From NCBI RefSeq assembly GCF_014645515.1, contig NZ_BMLW01000006.1:62001-126000 (forward strand): a DNA stretch of 64,000 nt, given 5' to 3'. The notes below the pieces were generated by a model. The model saw nothing but the letters and a program-made list of their open reading frames with translations. It was not told the DNA's origin and made no database searches. The stretch comes from Oceanobacillus neutriphilus (lineage in GTDB: Bacteria; Bacillota; Bacilli; Bacillales; Amphibacillaceae). A program made the translations under genes and the position numbers. Of this stretch, positions 23,149 through 33,676 are shown piece by piece; positions within the stretch are counted from its first letter, which is position 1, and every line of letters starts with the position of its first letter.

Positions 23149-23245
23149 GCTCTCCTACCTCCGGGTTTTAAAATTTATAACATAGATACTATTCTAACAA
23201 ATTAATCGTTTTTAGTCTCTTAGGTAGTAGGAGAGTGTTTCTATA

Positions 23246-23968
23246 TTATTTTTGGGATTTAGATATTTCAAGCAGCCTCTGAATCTCCTTCTGATTCATC
23301 AATACATCGTCTTTTGCTTCTTTTTCCTGTTTTTCAATGTTGTTTTCTATAAGATTTTGGATTACAAAGTAAAGATTCCTTTGTTTAATGTAAAAAGTTA
23401 TGTTAATACCAATAACCGAAATCACAAAGGTGACAAGAACAAGAACCACAAAGATATAATTAACTATATAATTTAGTGTCACCAAAGAAAACAGACCTGC
23501 CAAGATACCTGACAAAGCAAATATCCCACTACTAAAATACTTTAAATGATTATTGAACATTTTAATGTTTACTAATGCTATTTGTAGTTCTTCCTCATTT
23601 AGTTTATCTAGTGATTCATTTAAACATATTAACTCATCAACGTTTTCTCCTTCCAATGCTCCTTCAGACAGATTGCTGATAAAATTTTGAGGAAACCCAT
23701 ATTTAAAATCGATATTTTTTATCTTCAAAAATAATAATTTTTCCTTTGTTTTTATAGCAATAGCCTGATATTGGACATAATATAAAAGCACCGTACAGTA
23801 TACTAAAGCCAATGTTACCAGTATGTATGCCAATCCTTGAAGCTTTTCATTTTCTATATAATCTATCCAAAAATATATAATGATAATTGGAATTATGGCA
23901 GGCAATATTAACTTAAGGAACCAATAATTCCTTCTAAGTCTTTTTTGTAATCTACTCTCGATCTCCAT
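23246..23968 (-). CDS. Membrane protein of unknown function
   Basis: 240 residues with two pairs of hydrophobic segments (near 17-36, 44-66 and 150-172, 176-198) and a charged middle and C-terminal region rich in Lys and Glu. GGAGGGTG ribosome binding site. No family recognised; a soluble loop between two hairpins is the only clear architecture. Confidence 0.65.
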   Translation of the reverse strand: MEIESRLQKRLRRNYWFLKLILPAIIPIIIIYFWIDYIENEKLQGLAYILVTLALVYCTVLLYYVQYQAIAIKTKEKLLFLKIKNIDFKYGFPQNFISNLSEGALEGENVDELICLNESLDKLNEEELQIALVNIKMFNNHLKYFSSGIFALSGILAGLFSLVTLNYIVNYIFVVLVLVTFVISVIGINITFYIKQRNLYFVIQNLIENNIEKQEKEAKDDVLMNQKEIQRLLEISKSQK

Positions 23969-24208
23969 ATTTTCACCCTCCTCTACAAGTTTGAGAATCT
24001 AAGCATTGAAAACTAATATTATGTTAATCGAAAACAAATTCTGTTACAGAAAGAGCTTGTATTATCTTCTTGGAGTATATTATCTATATTTTAAATAAAT
24101 AGGAAAATAGATAGTCATGATCCTGATACGACAAAAACATTTCCGTTGAAGACTATGTTGGTTTGATTAAAAAAATCGTATCATTAGACTAACTAGTTGG
24201 CAATATTC

Positions 24209-24256
24209 AAAAAAAGGAATCACAGGAAATTTCTCTTGCCCTCCCGTAATTCCTTT
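24209..24256 (-). terminator. Terminator of the chemoreceptor gene
   Basis: Arms AAAGGAAT (24213-24220) and ATTCCTTT (24249-24256) with further inner pairing; seven T follow on the minus strand. Confidence 0.7.
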
Positions 24257-24260
24257 AATG

Positions 24261-24293
24261 AAGAGGTACTTATCAGCTCTATAAGTACCTCTT
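24261..24293. repeat. Perfect inverted repeat after the chemoreceptor gene
   Basis: Arms of 13 bp (AAGAGGTACTTAT) with a 7-nt loop. It stands between the chemoreceptor stop and the terminator above. No T-run; may protect the mRNA 3' end. The rest of the gap to 23968 shows nothing. Confidence 0.55.
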
Positions 24294-24350
24294 TATAACT
24301 TCTATTTACAACACTTAGATACATGTTAGTTCTTTTGAAAATCCAAACAC

Positions 24351-26045
24351 CTAAAGCTTAAACTGCCTCACTAATCCATTCAACTCTTCAGCAAGCTTCG
24401 ATAATTGCTCCGAACTCCCCGCTACTTCATCCATTGCACCGCTCGTCTGCTGGGTCGAAGCAGAAGTTTGCTCCACCCCTGCAGCTGCTTCTTCTGAAAT
24501 GGAAGCTATTTCTGCAATGGATTCGTTCATTTCCTTGGTATTCGCTGCTATATCAGCTAGGTTACCGGATACCATATTAATATTTTCAGCCATTTTTGAT
24601 ATTGATTCATTAATTTCATGAAAAGTTTTTCCTGTCGTCCTGATTTGATCTGTTCCCAGTTCCACTTCCGTATAGCCGCCTTTTAACGATTCTACGACAG
24701 CGCTTGTTTCGCTTTGAATATTCATGACGATACCTGTAATGTCCTTCACCGAAACAGCTACTTGTTCTGCTAGTTTTCTAACTTCATCTGCTACAACAGC
24801 AAAGCCTTTTCCATGCTCTCCTGCTCTTGCTGCCTCAATTGCTGCATTTAACGCAAGCAGATTCGTCTGGTCTGCGATGTCTTTAATCATGGAAACAAGG
24901 TTTGATATTTGCTGCGACTGTTCATCTAACCCTTCTACCTTAGCAACAGTCCCTTGAACAATCCGGTCAATTTTAGACATTTGTTCCGTGGTAGCTGTCA
25001 TTGCGTCACTGCCCTTATTTGACATATCCAATACTTCATTCGAGTACTCCTGCACACGTTCGCCATTATCATTTACTTCCTGTACCTTAGCCGAGAATGT
25101 CCCCATTAATGATGCTAAGTCACTGGCACTGGTTGCTTGTGTTTCCGAGCCTGTAGCCAGCTCCCGCATCGTGATAGCTACCTGATCAGAGCCTGCCTTT
25201 ACTTCGTTTGCTGCCTGTGTTAATTCTTCACTTTGATTCGTCACCGTTTCAGATACAGTATTTATTTGTGTGAGCAAATCGCGTGTATTGTTTGCCATTT
25301 CATTAGCAGCGTGAACCAGCTGTCCGATTTCATCTCTGTGATTGGTTTGTAAGTTATCCTGGCTTAAGTCTCCGCCCGCAATAAGCTTCATCCGATGCAT
25401 TACAGTTTTAATCGGCTTTGTAATGACTCCTGCCGTAATAAGTGCTGATGCAATACTAAGAATAAGAATCAAGGTCGAAGCAATAATAACAATGGTCAAT
25501 GTTCGCTCCCCATTGTCAATAATCCCTTCACCATGGTTGTTTATTTCTTCTTCTGAATCAGCTGCCAGCTTTTCATACCCAGCCATGATTTCACGGACGA
25601 CCGGGGTCAATTCATTGAGATTCTCTACGGCTTCCATCTGATCGCCATTCTCATATACCGCAAATACTTCATCAGCAATTGCTGTCCTCCACTCAACCGT
25701 TTCGTTAATTAAATCGTCAAATTCTTTTGTAACACCGACACTTCTTGCTAATTCTTCAAATTCGATTCCCTGTTCCGTATATTCTTCAAAGCGGTCCTTC
25801 ATTGTACTGTCCCCGCTTAATATATAACCACGGGCTGTTGATATCCGGTTAGCCATCGTTGTTTCCATGCCCTTGTTTGCGATTAATTGCTGAAGGTCGT
25901 TTTCTACAATATTTGTTGTATCCTGATTAATCTGCTTAATTGCTGAGTAATTATATATACCTAGTAGAAACACTAATAAAATAACTACTGAAAATGCCGC
26001 TATAATCTTGCTTTTGATGCTTTTAAAATTAAATATATTCCTCAT
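24351..26045 (-). CDS. Methyl-accepting chemotaxis protein
   Basis: Membrane chemoreceptor of 564 residues. TM1 at about 13-33, an extracytoplasmic four-helix-bundle sensor at about 34-180, TM2 at about 183-205, HAMP at about 206-260, then the long coiled-coil signalling domain with the conserved tip [21 protein letters not shown]. It would signal through CheW/CheA, which are not in the window. An AAGAAGGAGAAG ribosome binding site precedes the ATG, and a SigD-type -10 box lies about 210 bp upstream. Ligand unknown. Confidence 0.95.
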   Translation of the reverse strand: MRNIFNFKSIKSKIIAAFSVVILLVFLLGIYNYSAIKQINQDTTNIVENDLQQLIANKGMETTMANRISTARGYILSGDSTMKDRFEEYTEQGIEFEELARSVGVTKEFDDLINETVEWRTAIADEVFAVYENGDQMEAVENLNELTPVVREIMAGYEKLAADSEEEINNHGEGIIDNGERTLTIVIIASTLILILSIASALITAGVITKPIKTVMHRMKLIAGGDLSQDNLQTNHRDEIGQLVHAANEMANNTRDLLTQINTVSETVTNQSEELTQAANEVKAGSDQVAITMRELATGSETQATSASDLASLMGTFSAKVQEVNDNGERVQEYSNEVLDMSNKGSDAMTATTEQMSKIDRIVQGTVAKVEGLDEQSQQISNLVSMIKDIADQTNLLALNAAIEAARAGEHGKGFAVVADEVRKLAEQVAVSVKDITGIVMNIQSETSAVVESLKGGYTEVELGTDQIRTTGKTFHEINESISKMAENINMVSGNLADIAANTKEMNESIAEIASISEEAAAGVEQTSASTQQTSGAMDEVAGSSEQLSKLAEELNGLVRQFKL

Positions 26046-26253
26046 TGTCTTCTCCTTCTTTATATAAAAAATGGAACACTACGCTGTTATCTTCAAGCTG
26101 TGCACTGGAGATTCTATCTATTTCTGCTTGGGGTAAGATTGTTATATCAGAATCAAATAATATGTCTCGTGCGAAGATGGCTGGTTTGTGTACGTTGATA
26201 ACGCAGGTGCTATGATTGTACGTTAACCAAGAGAGGTGATAGTGCCTTTTTTT

Positions 26254-26278
26254 ATATCGGCTTCTGAAGGAATTTTTA
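26254..26278 (-). promoter_or_regulatory. Candidate SigD promoter of the chemoreceptor
   Basis: On the minus strand GCCGATAT (26261-26254) equals the B. subtilis SigD -10 consensus; TAAA (26278-26275) lies 13 nt before it, two shorter than ideal. It would give a leader of about 200 nt before the ATG. Confidence 0.5.
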
Positions 26279-26437
26279 AAGGAATAAATTAATAAAATTT
26301 GGAATAAAAATACAAGTGGAAATTATTTAGAAACGAGATAATCACTTGAGTTTCCTGTTTTGTTCAGACAATAAAATTGGCTAACAGCATAAAAAACCGT
26401 GTAACCCCCGACTCTCTTAATAAATTTGACAGACAAA
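26279..26437. other. Rest of the 26046-26655 gap
   Basis: Between the chemoreceptor promoter and the mannoside operon terminator. A 16-codon plus-strand frame at 26242 (GTG with AGAGAGGTG in front) overlaps the SigD box and ends early; I would not call it a gene. The stretch 26472-26655 is open in both strands for about 60 codons but has no recognisable product. Confidence 0.35.
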
Positions 26438-26471
26438 AAAATCTGAATCAATTCAGATTCAGATTTTTTCT
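26438..26471. terminator. Bidirectional terminator after manA
   Basis: Arms 26438-26451 and 26458-26471 pair perfectly (core AATCTGAATC) with A and T tracts at the ends. It is the first terminator after manA, 185 bp downstream. Confidence 0.8.
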
Positions 26472-26655
26472 ACTTCTTTTTTATTTATAAATCTTGATTT
26501 CTTTTAGGGCAGTTCTTAATTCTCTTTCAAGGTTACAAATAGAAATTATCAAAAGTCCCCAGCAAAATGATAACACTCGTTCATTAGAAGCTGTAACATG
26601 CCTCGTACCCTTAAATACAGGAAGGAGAATAACCAGCCTTCTTACTGAACATGCA

Positions 26656-27612
26656 TCAAACATGAGAAACTACAAATTCAGCATCACCAGATAATTCATA
26701 CGTTTGTACACCATGAGGCAGAATAAAGTGACTACCTTTTTTTAAAGCAAATGATTGCCCGCCTACTTTAATTTCTGCATTGCCTTTTAGGACATTAACC
26801 TGTAAGAAATCCTCTGTTAATTGGCGTGATACCATGCCTTTTAATGTCCAATGATATACAGAAAAATATTGTGCTTCAACTAACTTTTCACTCACCAAGC
26901 CTTGCGTTTTTTCTTTGGTACGCTCATTATGAGGTAATACGTGAGGTACCGTAGTGACTTTCTTAGCTTGTTCTAATTGTAATTGACGCTTGTTACCCTC
27001 GTCATCCATCCGGTCATAGTCGTAAACTCGATAAGTAATATCTGAACTTTGCTGAATTTCAAGAATCATCATTCCTTTGCCGATCGCATGGATTGTACCA
27101 CTTGCCACATAGAAAAAATCTCCGGCTCTAACTTTCTTTCGCTGGAGCAGCTCACCCCATTTGCCATTATCCATCATCTGTTCCATTTCTTCTTTCGTCT
27201 GTGCATTATGCCCTAAAATAATCTCACTATCGGCTTCAGCACTTAATATGTACCAGCATTCTGTTTTACCATAGGGAACTTCTTCGACATGACGAGCAAA
27301 TATATCATCCGGATGAACTTGGACTGATAAATCATCATTTGCATCTAAAAGCTTTACAAGTAACGGGTATTCTTCGTTTTTGCTTCTATCTTTATTAAAT
27401 AAGTCACCGTGGTTTTCCCATAAATAAGCTAATGTTTTGCCAGCTAAGGAGCCATTTTGAATAATATTTGGTCCATGGGGATGAGCAGAAATAACCCATG
27501 CCTCCCCTGTTCTCTCATATGAAAGCTCGTAACCATATTCTGTATTTAATTTTTGGCCACCCCAAATACGTTCTTGAAAAACGGGTGTTAAAAAAATGGG
27601 TTCATGATACAT
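26656..27612 (-). CDS. manA: Mannose-6-phosphate isomerase, class I
   Basis: Cytoplasmic Zn enzyme that converts mannose-6-phosphate to fructose-6-phosphate. SVQVHPDD (Gln and His ligands), GKTECWY (Glu) and SGTIHAIG (His) are all present; 318 residues is the Bacillus short-form length. GGAGGAAAT ribosome binding site. Last gene of the alpha-mannoside operon, feeding its product into glycolysis. Confidence 0.95.
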   Translation of the reverse strand: MYHEPIFLTPVFQERIWGGQKLNTEYGYELSYERTGEAWVISAHPHGPNIIQNGSLAGKTLAYLWENHGDLFNKDRSKNEEYPLLVKLLDANDDLSVQVHPDDIFARHVEEVPYGKTECWYILSAEADSEIILGHNAQTKEEMEQMMDNGKWGELLQRKKVRAGDFFYVASGTIHAIGKGMMILEIQQSSDITYRVYDYDRMDDEGNKRQLQLEQAKKVTTVPHVLPHNERTKEKTQGLVSEKLVEAQYFSVYHWTLKGMVSRQLTEDFLQVNVLKGNAEIKVGGQSFALKKGSHFILPHGVQTYELSGDAEFVVSHV

Positions 27613-27666
27613 TTGATTTCCTCCATAAATAACATTACCTGTTAAAGGCTGCTGATAATTCGTATC

Positions 27667-27695
27667 AACAAGCCGAACATTTTGTTCAGCTTGTT
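27667..27695 (-). repeat. Hairpin over the ROK gene stop codon
   Basis: Arms AACAAGCCGAAC (27667-27678) and GTTCAGCTTGTT (27684-27695), one wobble. It covers the ROK stop (27686-27688). No T-run, so it is an intercistronic hairpin that may lower manA expression rather than a full terminator. Confidence 0.55.
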
Positions 27696-28579
27696 TGCTG
27701 TAAGTAATGATATACCGCGCCTATCAGGTTTGCATCCGCATTAAAATAGCATCGATCAATTGCCGGAATCAATGTAGCAGCATCAATTTTACGTTCAATC
27801 CATTCTAATTCTTTATTTAACTGATGGATTAAATCTTCCCTGGTACTAATTCCTCCACCGATTAAAATCAATTCCGGATCATAGATATATTGAATATTAT
27901 ATAATCCAATCGCAAGCATATTATAGAATTCTGAAATGGCTTGTTTGCATACTTCATCACCTTGTTCTGCCTTTAAAAAGACTTGTTCTCCGGTTATTGA
28001 TGATATATCAATTTGTTTTTGTTGAGCGACACGCTTTCTAATAGAAAATGTGGAAGCCGTTTCGCTAAATGTATTCATTCCGCTGCCTAAGTTATTTGAA
28101 TCAAGAATCATATAACCGAACTCTCCGCCATGTAAATGATCGCCCTTATGAATGGCGCCATTTTTAATGAGTGCCCCTCCAATTCCTGTGCCTACCACGA
28201 CTACGGCCACTTCTTTCTTTCCCGTTGCCGCTCCTCTCCATACCTCAGCAAGAGCTGCACAGTTGGCATCATTTTCGATATGAACTGTCAATCCTGTTTC
28301 CGCTTCAATATGTTTTTTAATATTTGGCCCGTGTATATACGGAATAGCACTGAAGCCATAAATAATTCCTTCATCTGAAACAGAACCGGGAGAGCTGATG
28401 GCTATTCCCTCTATACCTTCGTTTGAGTACTGCTTTAGTTGATTTTTAATGAACACTATTAAACTTTCAAGCGTTTTGGGAGTATGCTTTTTTCCTTTAG
28501 TTAATATCTTTCCATCTGTATCAACCACACCATACTTTATATCTGTTCCTCCAAAATCAAACGAAAGAATATTCGTCAT
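27686..28579 (-). CDS. ROK-family sugar kinase (BglK-like)
   Basis: 297 residues. ATP-binding DFGGTDIKYG at the N-terminus, catalytic IENDANCAAL and the VVGTGIGGALI loop. The Cys-rich zinc motif of many ROK kinases is absent after GGEFGYMIL, as in beta-glucoside kinases of the BglK type. It could phosphorylate mannose or glucose released by the neighbouring GH38 or GH1 enzymes, or a disaccharide. GAGGTG ribosome binding site. Confidence 0.85.
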   Translation of the reverse strand: MTNILSFDFGGTDIKYGVVDTDGKILTKGKKHTPKTLESLIVFIKNQLKQYSNEGIEGIAISSPGSVSDEGIIYGFSAIPYIHGPNIKKHIEAETGLTVHIENDANCAALAEVWRGAATGKKEVAVVVVGTGIGGALIKNGAIHKGDHLHGGEFGYMILDSNNLGSGMNTFSETASTFSIRKRVAQQKQIDISSITGEQVFLKAEQGDEVCKQAISEFYNMLAIGLYNIQYIYDPELILIGGGISTREDLIHQLNKELEWIERKIDAATLIPAIDRCYFNADANLIGAVYHYLQQTS

Positions 28580-28638
28580 ACCAGCTACACCTCTATAATT
28601 AATATCAAATCATCAACATCCGTTTACCGGGATGATAC

Positions 28639-30021
28639 TTAAAATCCGTTTTGCTCAGCAACCTGACTGAACCATTGACCGCTCTTTTTTAAAGAACGCT
28701 CCTGTGTATCAAGGTCAACGCGATATAGACCATATCTATTTTTATAAGCATTTAACCATGACCAGTTATCCATAAACGTCCAAACATGATAGCCAAAACA
28801 GTTTGATCCCTCCATAATTCCTTTATGCAGCCATTTTAAATGTTCCTCATAAAATTCAATCCGGTAATCATCCTGAACCATACCTGTCTTATCCAGAAAA
28901 CGCTCTTCATGCTCAACACCCATGCCATTTTCTGCAACATACCATGGTATGTTTCCGTAGTTATCTTTGATATTAATTGCGATATCATAAATTCCTTTTT
29001 CATAAATTTCCCAACCACGATACGGATTCATCCGTCGTTCTGGCCAAATGTATGAATCAAAAAAGCTTTCTGGTAATAGATTGTTAGAATCCACTTGCGT
29101 TTCTTTTTCTTTAATCCGCCTAGGCTGATAATAATTAACACCTAAAAAATCAACCGTATTATCTTCAATTAAGTCTAAGTCACCCTCATTTACTGCAGGA
29201 AGCAGATCATAGTCTCTCAATAATTCTATTAACTCTTCAGGATATTTCCCTAAAACGGATGGATCTAAAAAGCTCCTGTTAAAGAATAGATCAGCGATCC
29301 TCGCCGCTTTCACATCCCCTTCAGAGTCACTCCGCGGATAAGATGGCGTTAAATTTAAAATAATCCCAATCTCACCTTCTAAATTCAACTGACGGTAGCT
29401 TTTAATTGCTTTGGCACTTGCCAGCATAGAATGGTAAGCAACCACGACAGCCCGCTTCATATCTACGACACATGGGTAATGGTAATGATTTAAATATCCC
29501 ATCTCGACAGGAACAATAGGCTCGTTAAAGGTTGTCCATCGTTTAATTTTTTCACCGAAAAGCTCAAAAGCTGTCTTTGCATAATGATTAAATGCCTCAA
29601 CGACCTCTAAGCTTTCCCAGCCGCCTTTTTCCTGCAGGTGTAAAGGCATGTCGAAATGAAAAAGGTTAATAATTGGCTCAATATCATTTTTCAGAAGCTC
29701 ATCAAAAACATTATTATAAAAATCAACTGCTTTTTCATTAACATTGATTCCATCTGGCAACAAACGGGACCAGGAAATGGACGTACGGAATGAATTAAAA
29801 TGAACAGCCTTCATACGTTGAATATCATCCTTAAACTGACGATAAAAATCAGACGTCATCATAGGACCGACTCCTTCATGAAAACGTTCTGGTTCTATTT
29901 CAAACCAATAATCCCAGATGTTTTTTGCCTTTCCTTCTTGTTGGGAAGCGCCTTCCGTTTGTGTAGCAGAAGCTGCTGCACCCCACTTAAAATTATTTGG
30001 AAATGTATAATACTTCGACAT
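28639..30021 (-). CDS. GH1 beta-glycosidase, probably 6-phospho type
   Basis: 460 residues from ATG 30021, chosen for AAGGGGTGAGG in front; the frame extends to 30072 without one. FPNNFKWGAAASATQTEG start, intact acid/base TFNEP (Glu167) and nucleophile VAENGMG, and NAYKNRYGLYRVD at the end, which fits a phosphate-binding loop. It lies within the mannoside operon, so a beta-linked glucoside or mannoside phosphate is a reasonable substrate. Unlike the GH1 at 13022-14482, both catalytic Glu residues are kept. Confidence 0.88.
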   Translation of the reverse strand: MSKYYTFPNNFKWGAAASATQTEGASQQEGKAKNIWDYWFEIEPERFHEGVGPMMTSDFYRQFKDDIQRMKAVHFNSFRTSISWSRLLPDGINVNEKAVDFYNNVFDELLKNDIEPIINLFHFDMPLHLQEKGGWESLEVVEAFNHYAKTAFELFGEKIKRWTTFNEPIVPVEMGYLNHYHYPCVVDMKRAVVVAYHSMLASAKAIKSYRQLNLEGEIGIILNLTPSYPRSDSEGDVKAARIADLFFNRSFLDPSVLGKYPEELIELLRDYDLLPAVNEGDLDLIEDNTVDFLGVNYYQPRRIKEKETQVDSNNLLPESFFDSYIWPERRMNPYRGWEIYEKGIYDIAINIKDNYGNIPWYVAENGMGVEHEERFLDKTGMVQDDYRIEFYEEHLKWLHKGIMEGSNCFGYHVWTFMDNWSWLNAYKNRYGLYRVDLDTQERSLKKSGQWFSQVAEQNGF

Positions 30022-30136
30022 TGCTGTCCTCACCCCTTTATTCCTATCTTTATTACATTTAGTGTCCAGCATAATTGCGAAACCGACACCCGAATGTTAT
30101 GATTTGTTTCGTATTTTGCCCTGTTAATAAAGTGTA

Positions 30137-30958
30137 TTATTTATTTTCACCAGGCTTATGACCATGCAAATAAGCGTATTCTGTTCCAATCCACTTACTT
30201 ACATTTTCTCTGTACATGCTAATATATTGTGAATAAATCATATCGATAATAATTAATAGGGGAAGTTGGCCAGAAACCTGCCCAACTTCATTTGTATTTT
30301 TAATTTGAGATGTTAATAAGGTAACATCTGCAAGTTCATCCATGACGCTTGACCGGTTTGAGGTTATGACAATAATGGTTGCCCCTTTTTGTTTTAGCCG
30401 CTTTAATGAACGGATAACATATTGGTTTTCCCCTCGTAATGATAAATATATAACTAGATTATCCTGATCTAATAGAGACGAAATCATTTCTATCGAATCA
30501 TAATCCTGAACAACCTCTACATATTTCCCGATTCTTGTAAATCGAAATTTAAAATCTTCTCCTGCAATAGCACTTAATCCCAACCCATATATATGAATGA
30601 TTTTATGGAGCTGAATTAACCTGCATACGGCTTTTATTTCTTCTATATCAATTGTTTTATCAATTTCGGTAATTAATTCGTTATAACGAATTAATAAATT
30701 GCTTGTGATATTATTTTTATCATTGGAATGCTCGTCTAATGTTTTCCGATAACAATATATAAATTCCTTGTAATTACCAAACCCTGTTTTTTTACAAAAC
30801 CTTGTGATGGAAGCTGTCGATACATTTATTTTTTTTGCTAATTCAGATTGCTTGATTGACGGGTTACCACTCAAAAAATAATCGGCAATTTGTTGATCAA
30901 CTTCGGTAAATTTTAATTTAGAACTTTCAATGATTAAGAATATATCACTATTTAACAA
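30137..30958 (-). CDS. RpiR-family regulator of the mannoside operon
   Basis: 273 residues: helix-turn-helix at about 1-80 (INVSTASITRFCKKTGF) and SIS domain at about 115-240 (IHIYGLGLSAIAGEDF). It is encoded inside the operon between the GH38 and GH1 genes, so it probably regulates it in response to a mannose phosphate (inference). Confidence 0.83.
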   Translation of the reverse strand: MLNSDIFLIIESSKLKFTEVDQQIADYFLSGNPSIKQSELAKKINVSTASITRFCKKTGFGNYKEFIYCYRKTLDEHSNDKNNITSNLLIRYNELITEIDKTIDIEEIKAVCRLIQLHKIIHIYGLGLSAIAGEDFKFRFTRIGKYVEVVQDYDSIEMISSLLDQDNLVIYLSLRGENQYVIRSLKRLKQKGATIIVITSNRSSVMDELADVTLLTSQIKNTNEVGQVSGQLPLLIIIDMIYSQYISMYRENVSKWIGTEYAYLHGHKPGENK

Positions 30959-31009
30959 TTGACATCACCCATCATTTTTAATATTTGATAAGATAAAGAA
31001 GACCTTGCT

Positions 31010-33652
31010 TTATGAAAATTGGATATAAATTGTTTTAATTTCTTTCGGTTTAAAAGCACCTAACTGTATCGTTTCACTTTGATAAGTATCATTCTCATTC
31101 AATGTTTCTGCCATATTCGTAAATCCCCAGAATTGGATTGCTTTAAGACACATCATTTCTCCGCCATCATCAATCTTTTTGTCAGCGGGATTGAAATAAC
31201 GAATAACAAATCCTTTTCCATCTCTCGATTTATGGAATGAGCTGAAGACAACATCCTTCACCTTAGCTGCATCAAACAAAGAAATACTATTTGGAACAGT
31301 CTCTGATAGCGGCTGCATCACAAAATATTTTAACGTCGTTGTAAATTGATTTAATGATTGGTGTTGATAGTAAGGCACAGAAACAGCGTAATTTTGATAA
31401 TATGTGAATGCTGCAGCTTCTGAAAAAGTATCTCCTACAACAAAAGAAAATTTGAATTTGAGCTTTTTTTGCAGCTGGCTATCTGGCGTTTCTATATATT
31501 TAAATTGATTGCCTGAAGCAACTCCGGGACGTCTAAGCAGATCTGGTTTCCCAAGATATCCGACAGCCCTGAATAGTGTCAGCGCAATACCTTTTGAACT
31601 GGACCCTATTATCTCATACTCTTTGATACCTTTGGAAAAAGCAGTGATACTTTTTTGCTCATCATGCAAATGAACAAAATTCAGCATCGGGTAAATACCA
31701 GTCGGTTCTTCCTTCCATCCATTTTCCTGCCAGGATTCTAAATTGGGATCGATAACAGGACGGGAAATAGTTCCAAATGGGGTATCCGCAATACTTTGAT
31801 CTGCTTTCACATCTCCATTAATAATTAGCCGCATACGGTGATCAAAGGCTTTATTCTCCATGTCCAGCTGAAAATCAACACCCTCTGCTCCCTGTCTTAA
31901 AGTGATACAGCATTCATACGGAACCTCTCCGTTATATTCTTCCTGATTCCGTTCATCCTGATTTACCGGAATAGTAAAGACACCTGATATTTTTAACGAG
32001 CTTTCCAGTTTACCCTGAACATATTGAACCTGACCCTCTGAAAAATCAAGGCAAATAATTTTGTCCTTTTCCGGAGGTGAATAATCATAGTTATCCCCAT
32101 CGTCGCCAGAATTTTCTACTAACAGGAAATTTTCATACAATACATTAGACACTTTGTTATATAAATTTAGTTTCCCATCAACACAGTTAATTCTGTAATA
32201 GTCGTTTTCAATATGATGTAAAGGATTTTCATCCACTGTTTGCGTGCTGCCGGCTCCTTTTTCACCTTCCACAATATCTAATACCTCATAACCCATTGCA
32301 TGAAGTTCGATAGGAAGTACTATTTCTGATTCAAAATAATAAGATTCAGGGGACGGATTTTCCTTTTTGCGAACCGGGTCATTTGAATGTTTCTCCACGC
32401 TGATTATTTCATAAGCTATTTTCTTTCCTTTATGATAAATGGCAAAATCAGCATGCGCCAAGGATACCTTCAGCTTTATCATCTGTTCTCTGCGTACTGG
32501 CAATGTATTAAATACAGTAATCTGATTTTCTTTGATTTCAGCTCTGGATTCACTAATCTTTCGCGTCAAATAGTCGACAACGGAATAGGATAATTGATCA
32601 GCATCAATAAGGCGTTGTAAAATAGCTTGATTCGTCTTATCACTATTACAGCTTCCAGCACTATCATGAGCGTGATTTCTTAAATTCAGCTTCCATATTT
32701 TATCAACCAGTTCTTTTTTATAAGGAATTCCTATTCGATCAGCTATTGCCATCAGAGGTTCTACTTGATAAATTAACCGGCGTTCCACTTTATCATTTAA
32801 ATATTTATGATCATACCTTGATGAATAGATCGAACGATGAATTTTTGATACTTCTGCATTTAAAAATTCTCCCTGAATGGAGGGTAACTCTCGTTCTTCA
32901 CTTACTATTTCACTAAATAAATTATCATAATTACTTTCAACGAATTGATCATGCGCCATGTTCTGGTTATAGTCTGCTATTCTTTCTTTCAAGTTAATAT
33001 CTACATACCTCTGGTCTCCCCCTACAGGAAGAGCAATATGGGATGATGTAGTATCCTTCTTAATTTGATTGATTAACGATTCACTATCATCCGATTCAAT
33101 CAATTGAACACCGACAAAATAGCCATCCTTTATATTATAAGCAACAACGCGGCTTCCGTCCTCAGACTCCCAAAAGAATTCTCGTTGCTCCATCTTATCT
33201 GATGATAATCCTCTCCAAAAAACAGATTTATCTATTCCCATTTGAGAAAAAATCTTAGGCATGTCAATAGATTGACCAAATGCATCTGGTATATATCCCA
33301 ATCTATCTGCTCCTCCGAGTGAATCACCCAGTTCGATGCCCAGCTGAAGATTACGGACCAAAGATTCTCCGCGAATAATCATTTGATCTGATTGCGTATA
33401 CCAAGGTCCTACCTTTAATTTTCCTTTTTGAATAAGAGACATTAACCTGTCTTTTTTTTCTGGATTTACTTCTAAATAATCCTCTACTATACTCATCTGT
33501 CCATCAAGCATATAATAATCTAAAATATTCTCTTCCAACGCCTTAATCACTTCGTCCACATGATAACATAGTTGTATGAATGACTCATTACTTGTAAAGT
33601 ACCACTCATAATCCCAATGTGTATGTGCTATTACATGAATTTTATTTGTCAT
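31010..33652 (-). CDS. GH38 alpha-mannosidase (MngB-like)
   Basis: Cytoplasmic enzyme of 880 residues. HTHWD (His10, Asp14) gives Zn ligands and YIPDAFGQ has the nucleophile Asp123; the large C-terminal beta-domains follow. E. coli MngB hydrolyses 6-phosphomannosyl-glycerate after PTS uptake, and here too a fructose-type PTS precedes the gene. Other bacterial GH38 enzymes cut alpha-mannosides in general, so mannosyl-glycerate is the leading but not the only substrate. The product mannose-6-phosphate would go to ManA at the operon end. Confidence 0.92.
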   Translation of the reverse strand: MTNKIHVIAHTHWDYEWYFTSNESFIQLCYHVDEVIKALEENILDYYMLDGQMSIVEDYLEVNPEKKDRLMSLIQKGKLKVGPWYTQSDQMIIRGESLVRNLQLGIELGDSLGGADRLGYIPDAFGQSIDMPKIFSQMGIDKSVFWRGLSSDKMEQREFFWESEDGSRVVAYNIKDGYFVGVQLIESDDSESLINQIKKDTTSSHIALPVGGDQRYVDINLKERIADYNQNMAHDQFVESNYDNLFSEIVSEERELPSIQGEFLNAEVSKIHRSIYSSRYDHKYLNDKVERRLIYQVEPLMAIADRIGIPYKKELVDKIWKLNLRNHAHDSAGSCNSDKTNQAILQRLIDADQLSYSVVDYLTRKISESRAEIKENQITVFNTLPVRREQMIKLKVSLAHADFAIYHKGKKIAYEIISVEKHSNDPVRKKENPSPESYYFESEIVLPIELHAMGYEVLDIVEGEKGAGSTQTVDENPLHHIENDYYRINCVDGKLNLYNKVSNVLYENFLLVENSGDDGDNYDYSPPEKDKIICLDFSEGQVQYVQGKLESSLKISGVFTIPVNQDERNQEEYNGEVPYECCITLRQGAEGVDFQLDMENKAFDHRMRLIINGDVKADQSIADTPFGTISRPVIDPNLESWQENGWKEEPTGIYPMLNFVHLHDEQKSITAFSKGIKEYEIIGSSSKGIALTLFRAVGYLGKPDLLRRPGVASGNQFKYIETPDSQLQKKLKFKFSFVVGDTFSEAAAFTYYQNYAVSVPYYQHQSLNQFTTTLKYFVMQPLSETVPNSISLFDAAKVKDVVFSSFHKSRDGKGFVIRYFNPADKKIDDGGEMMCLKAIQFWGFTNMAETLNENDTYQSETIQLGAFKPKEIKTIYIQFS

Positions 33653-33676
33653 TTTAACACCCTGCCTACTCTATAC

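Noticed and set aside
26481-26694. Frames of 60 and 66 codons on opposite strands after manA
   Set aside because: They overlap each other, neither has a ribosome binding site, and neither resembles a known protein. One may be a relic, but I cannot say which.
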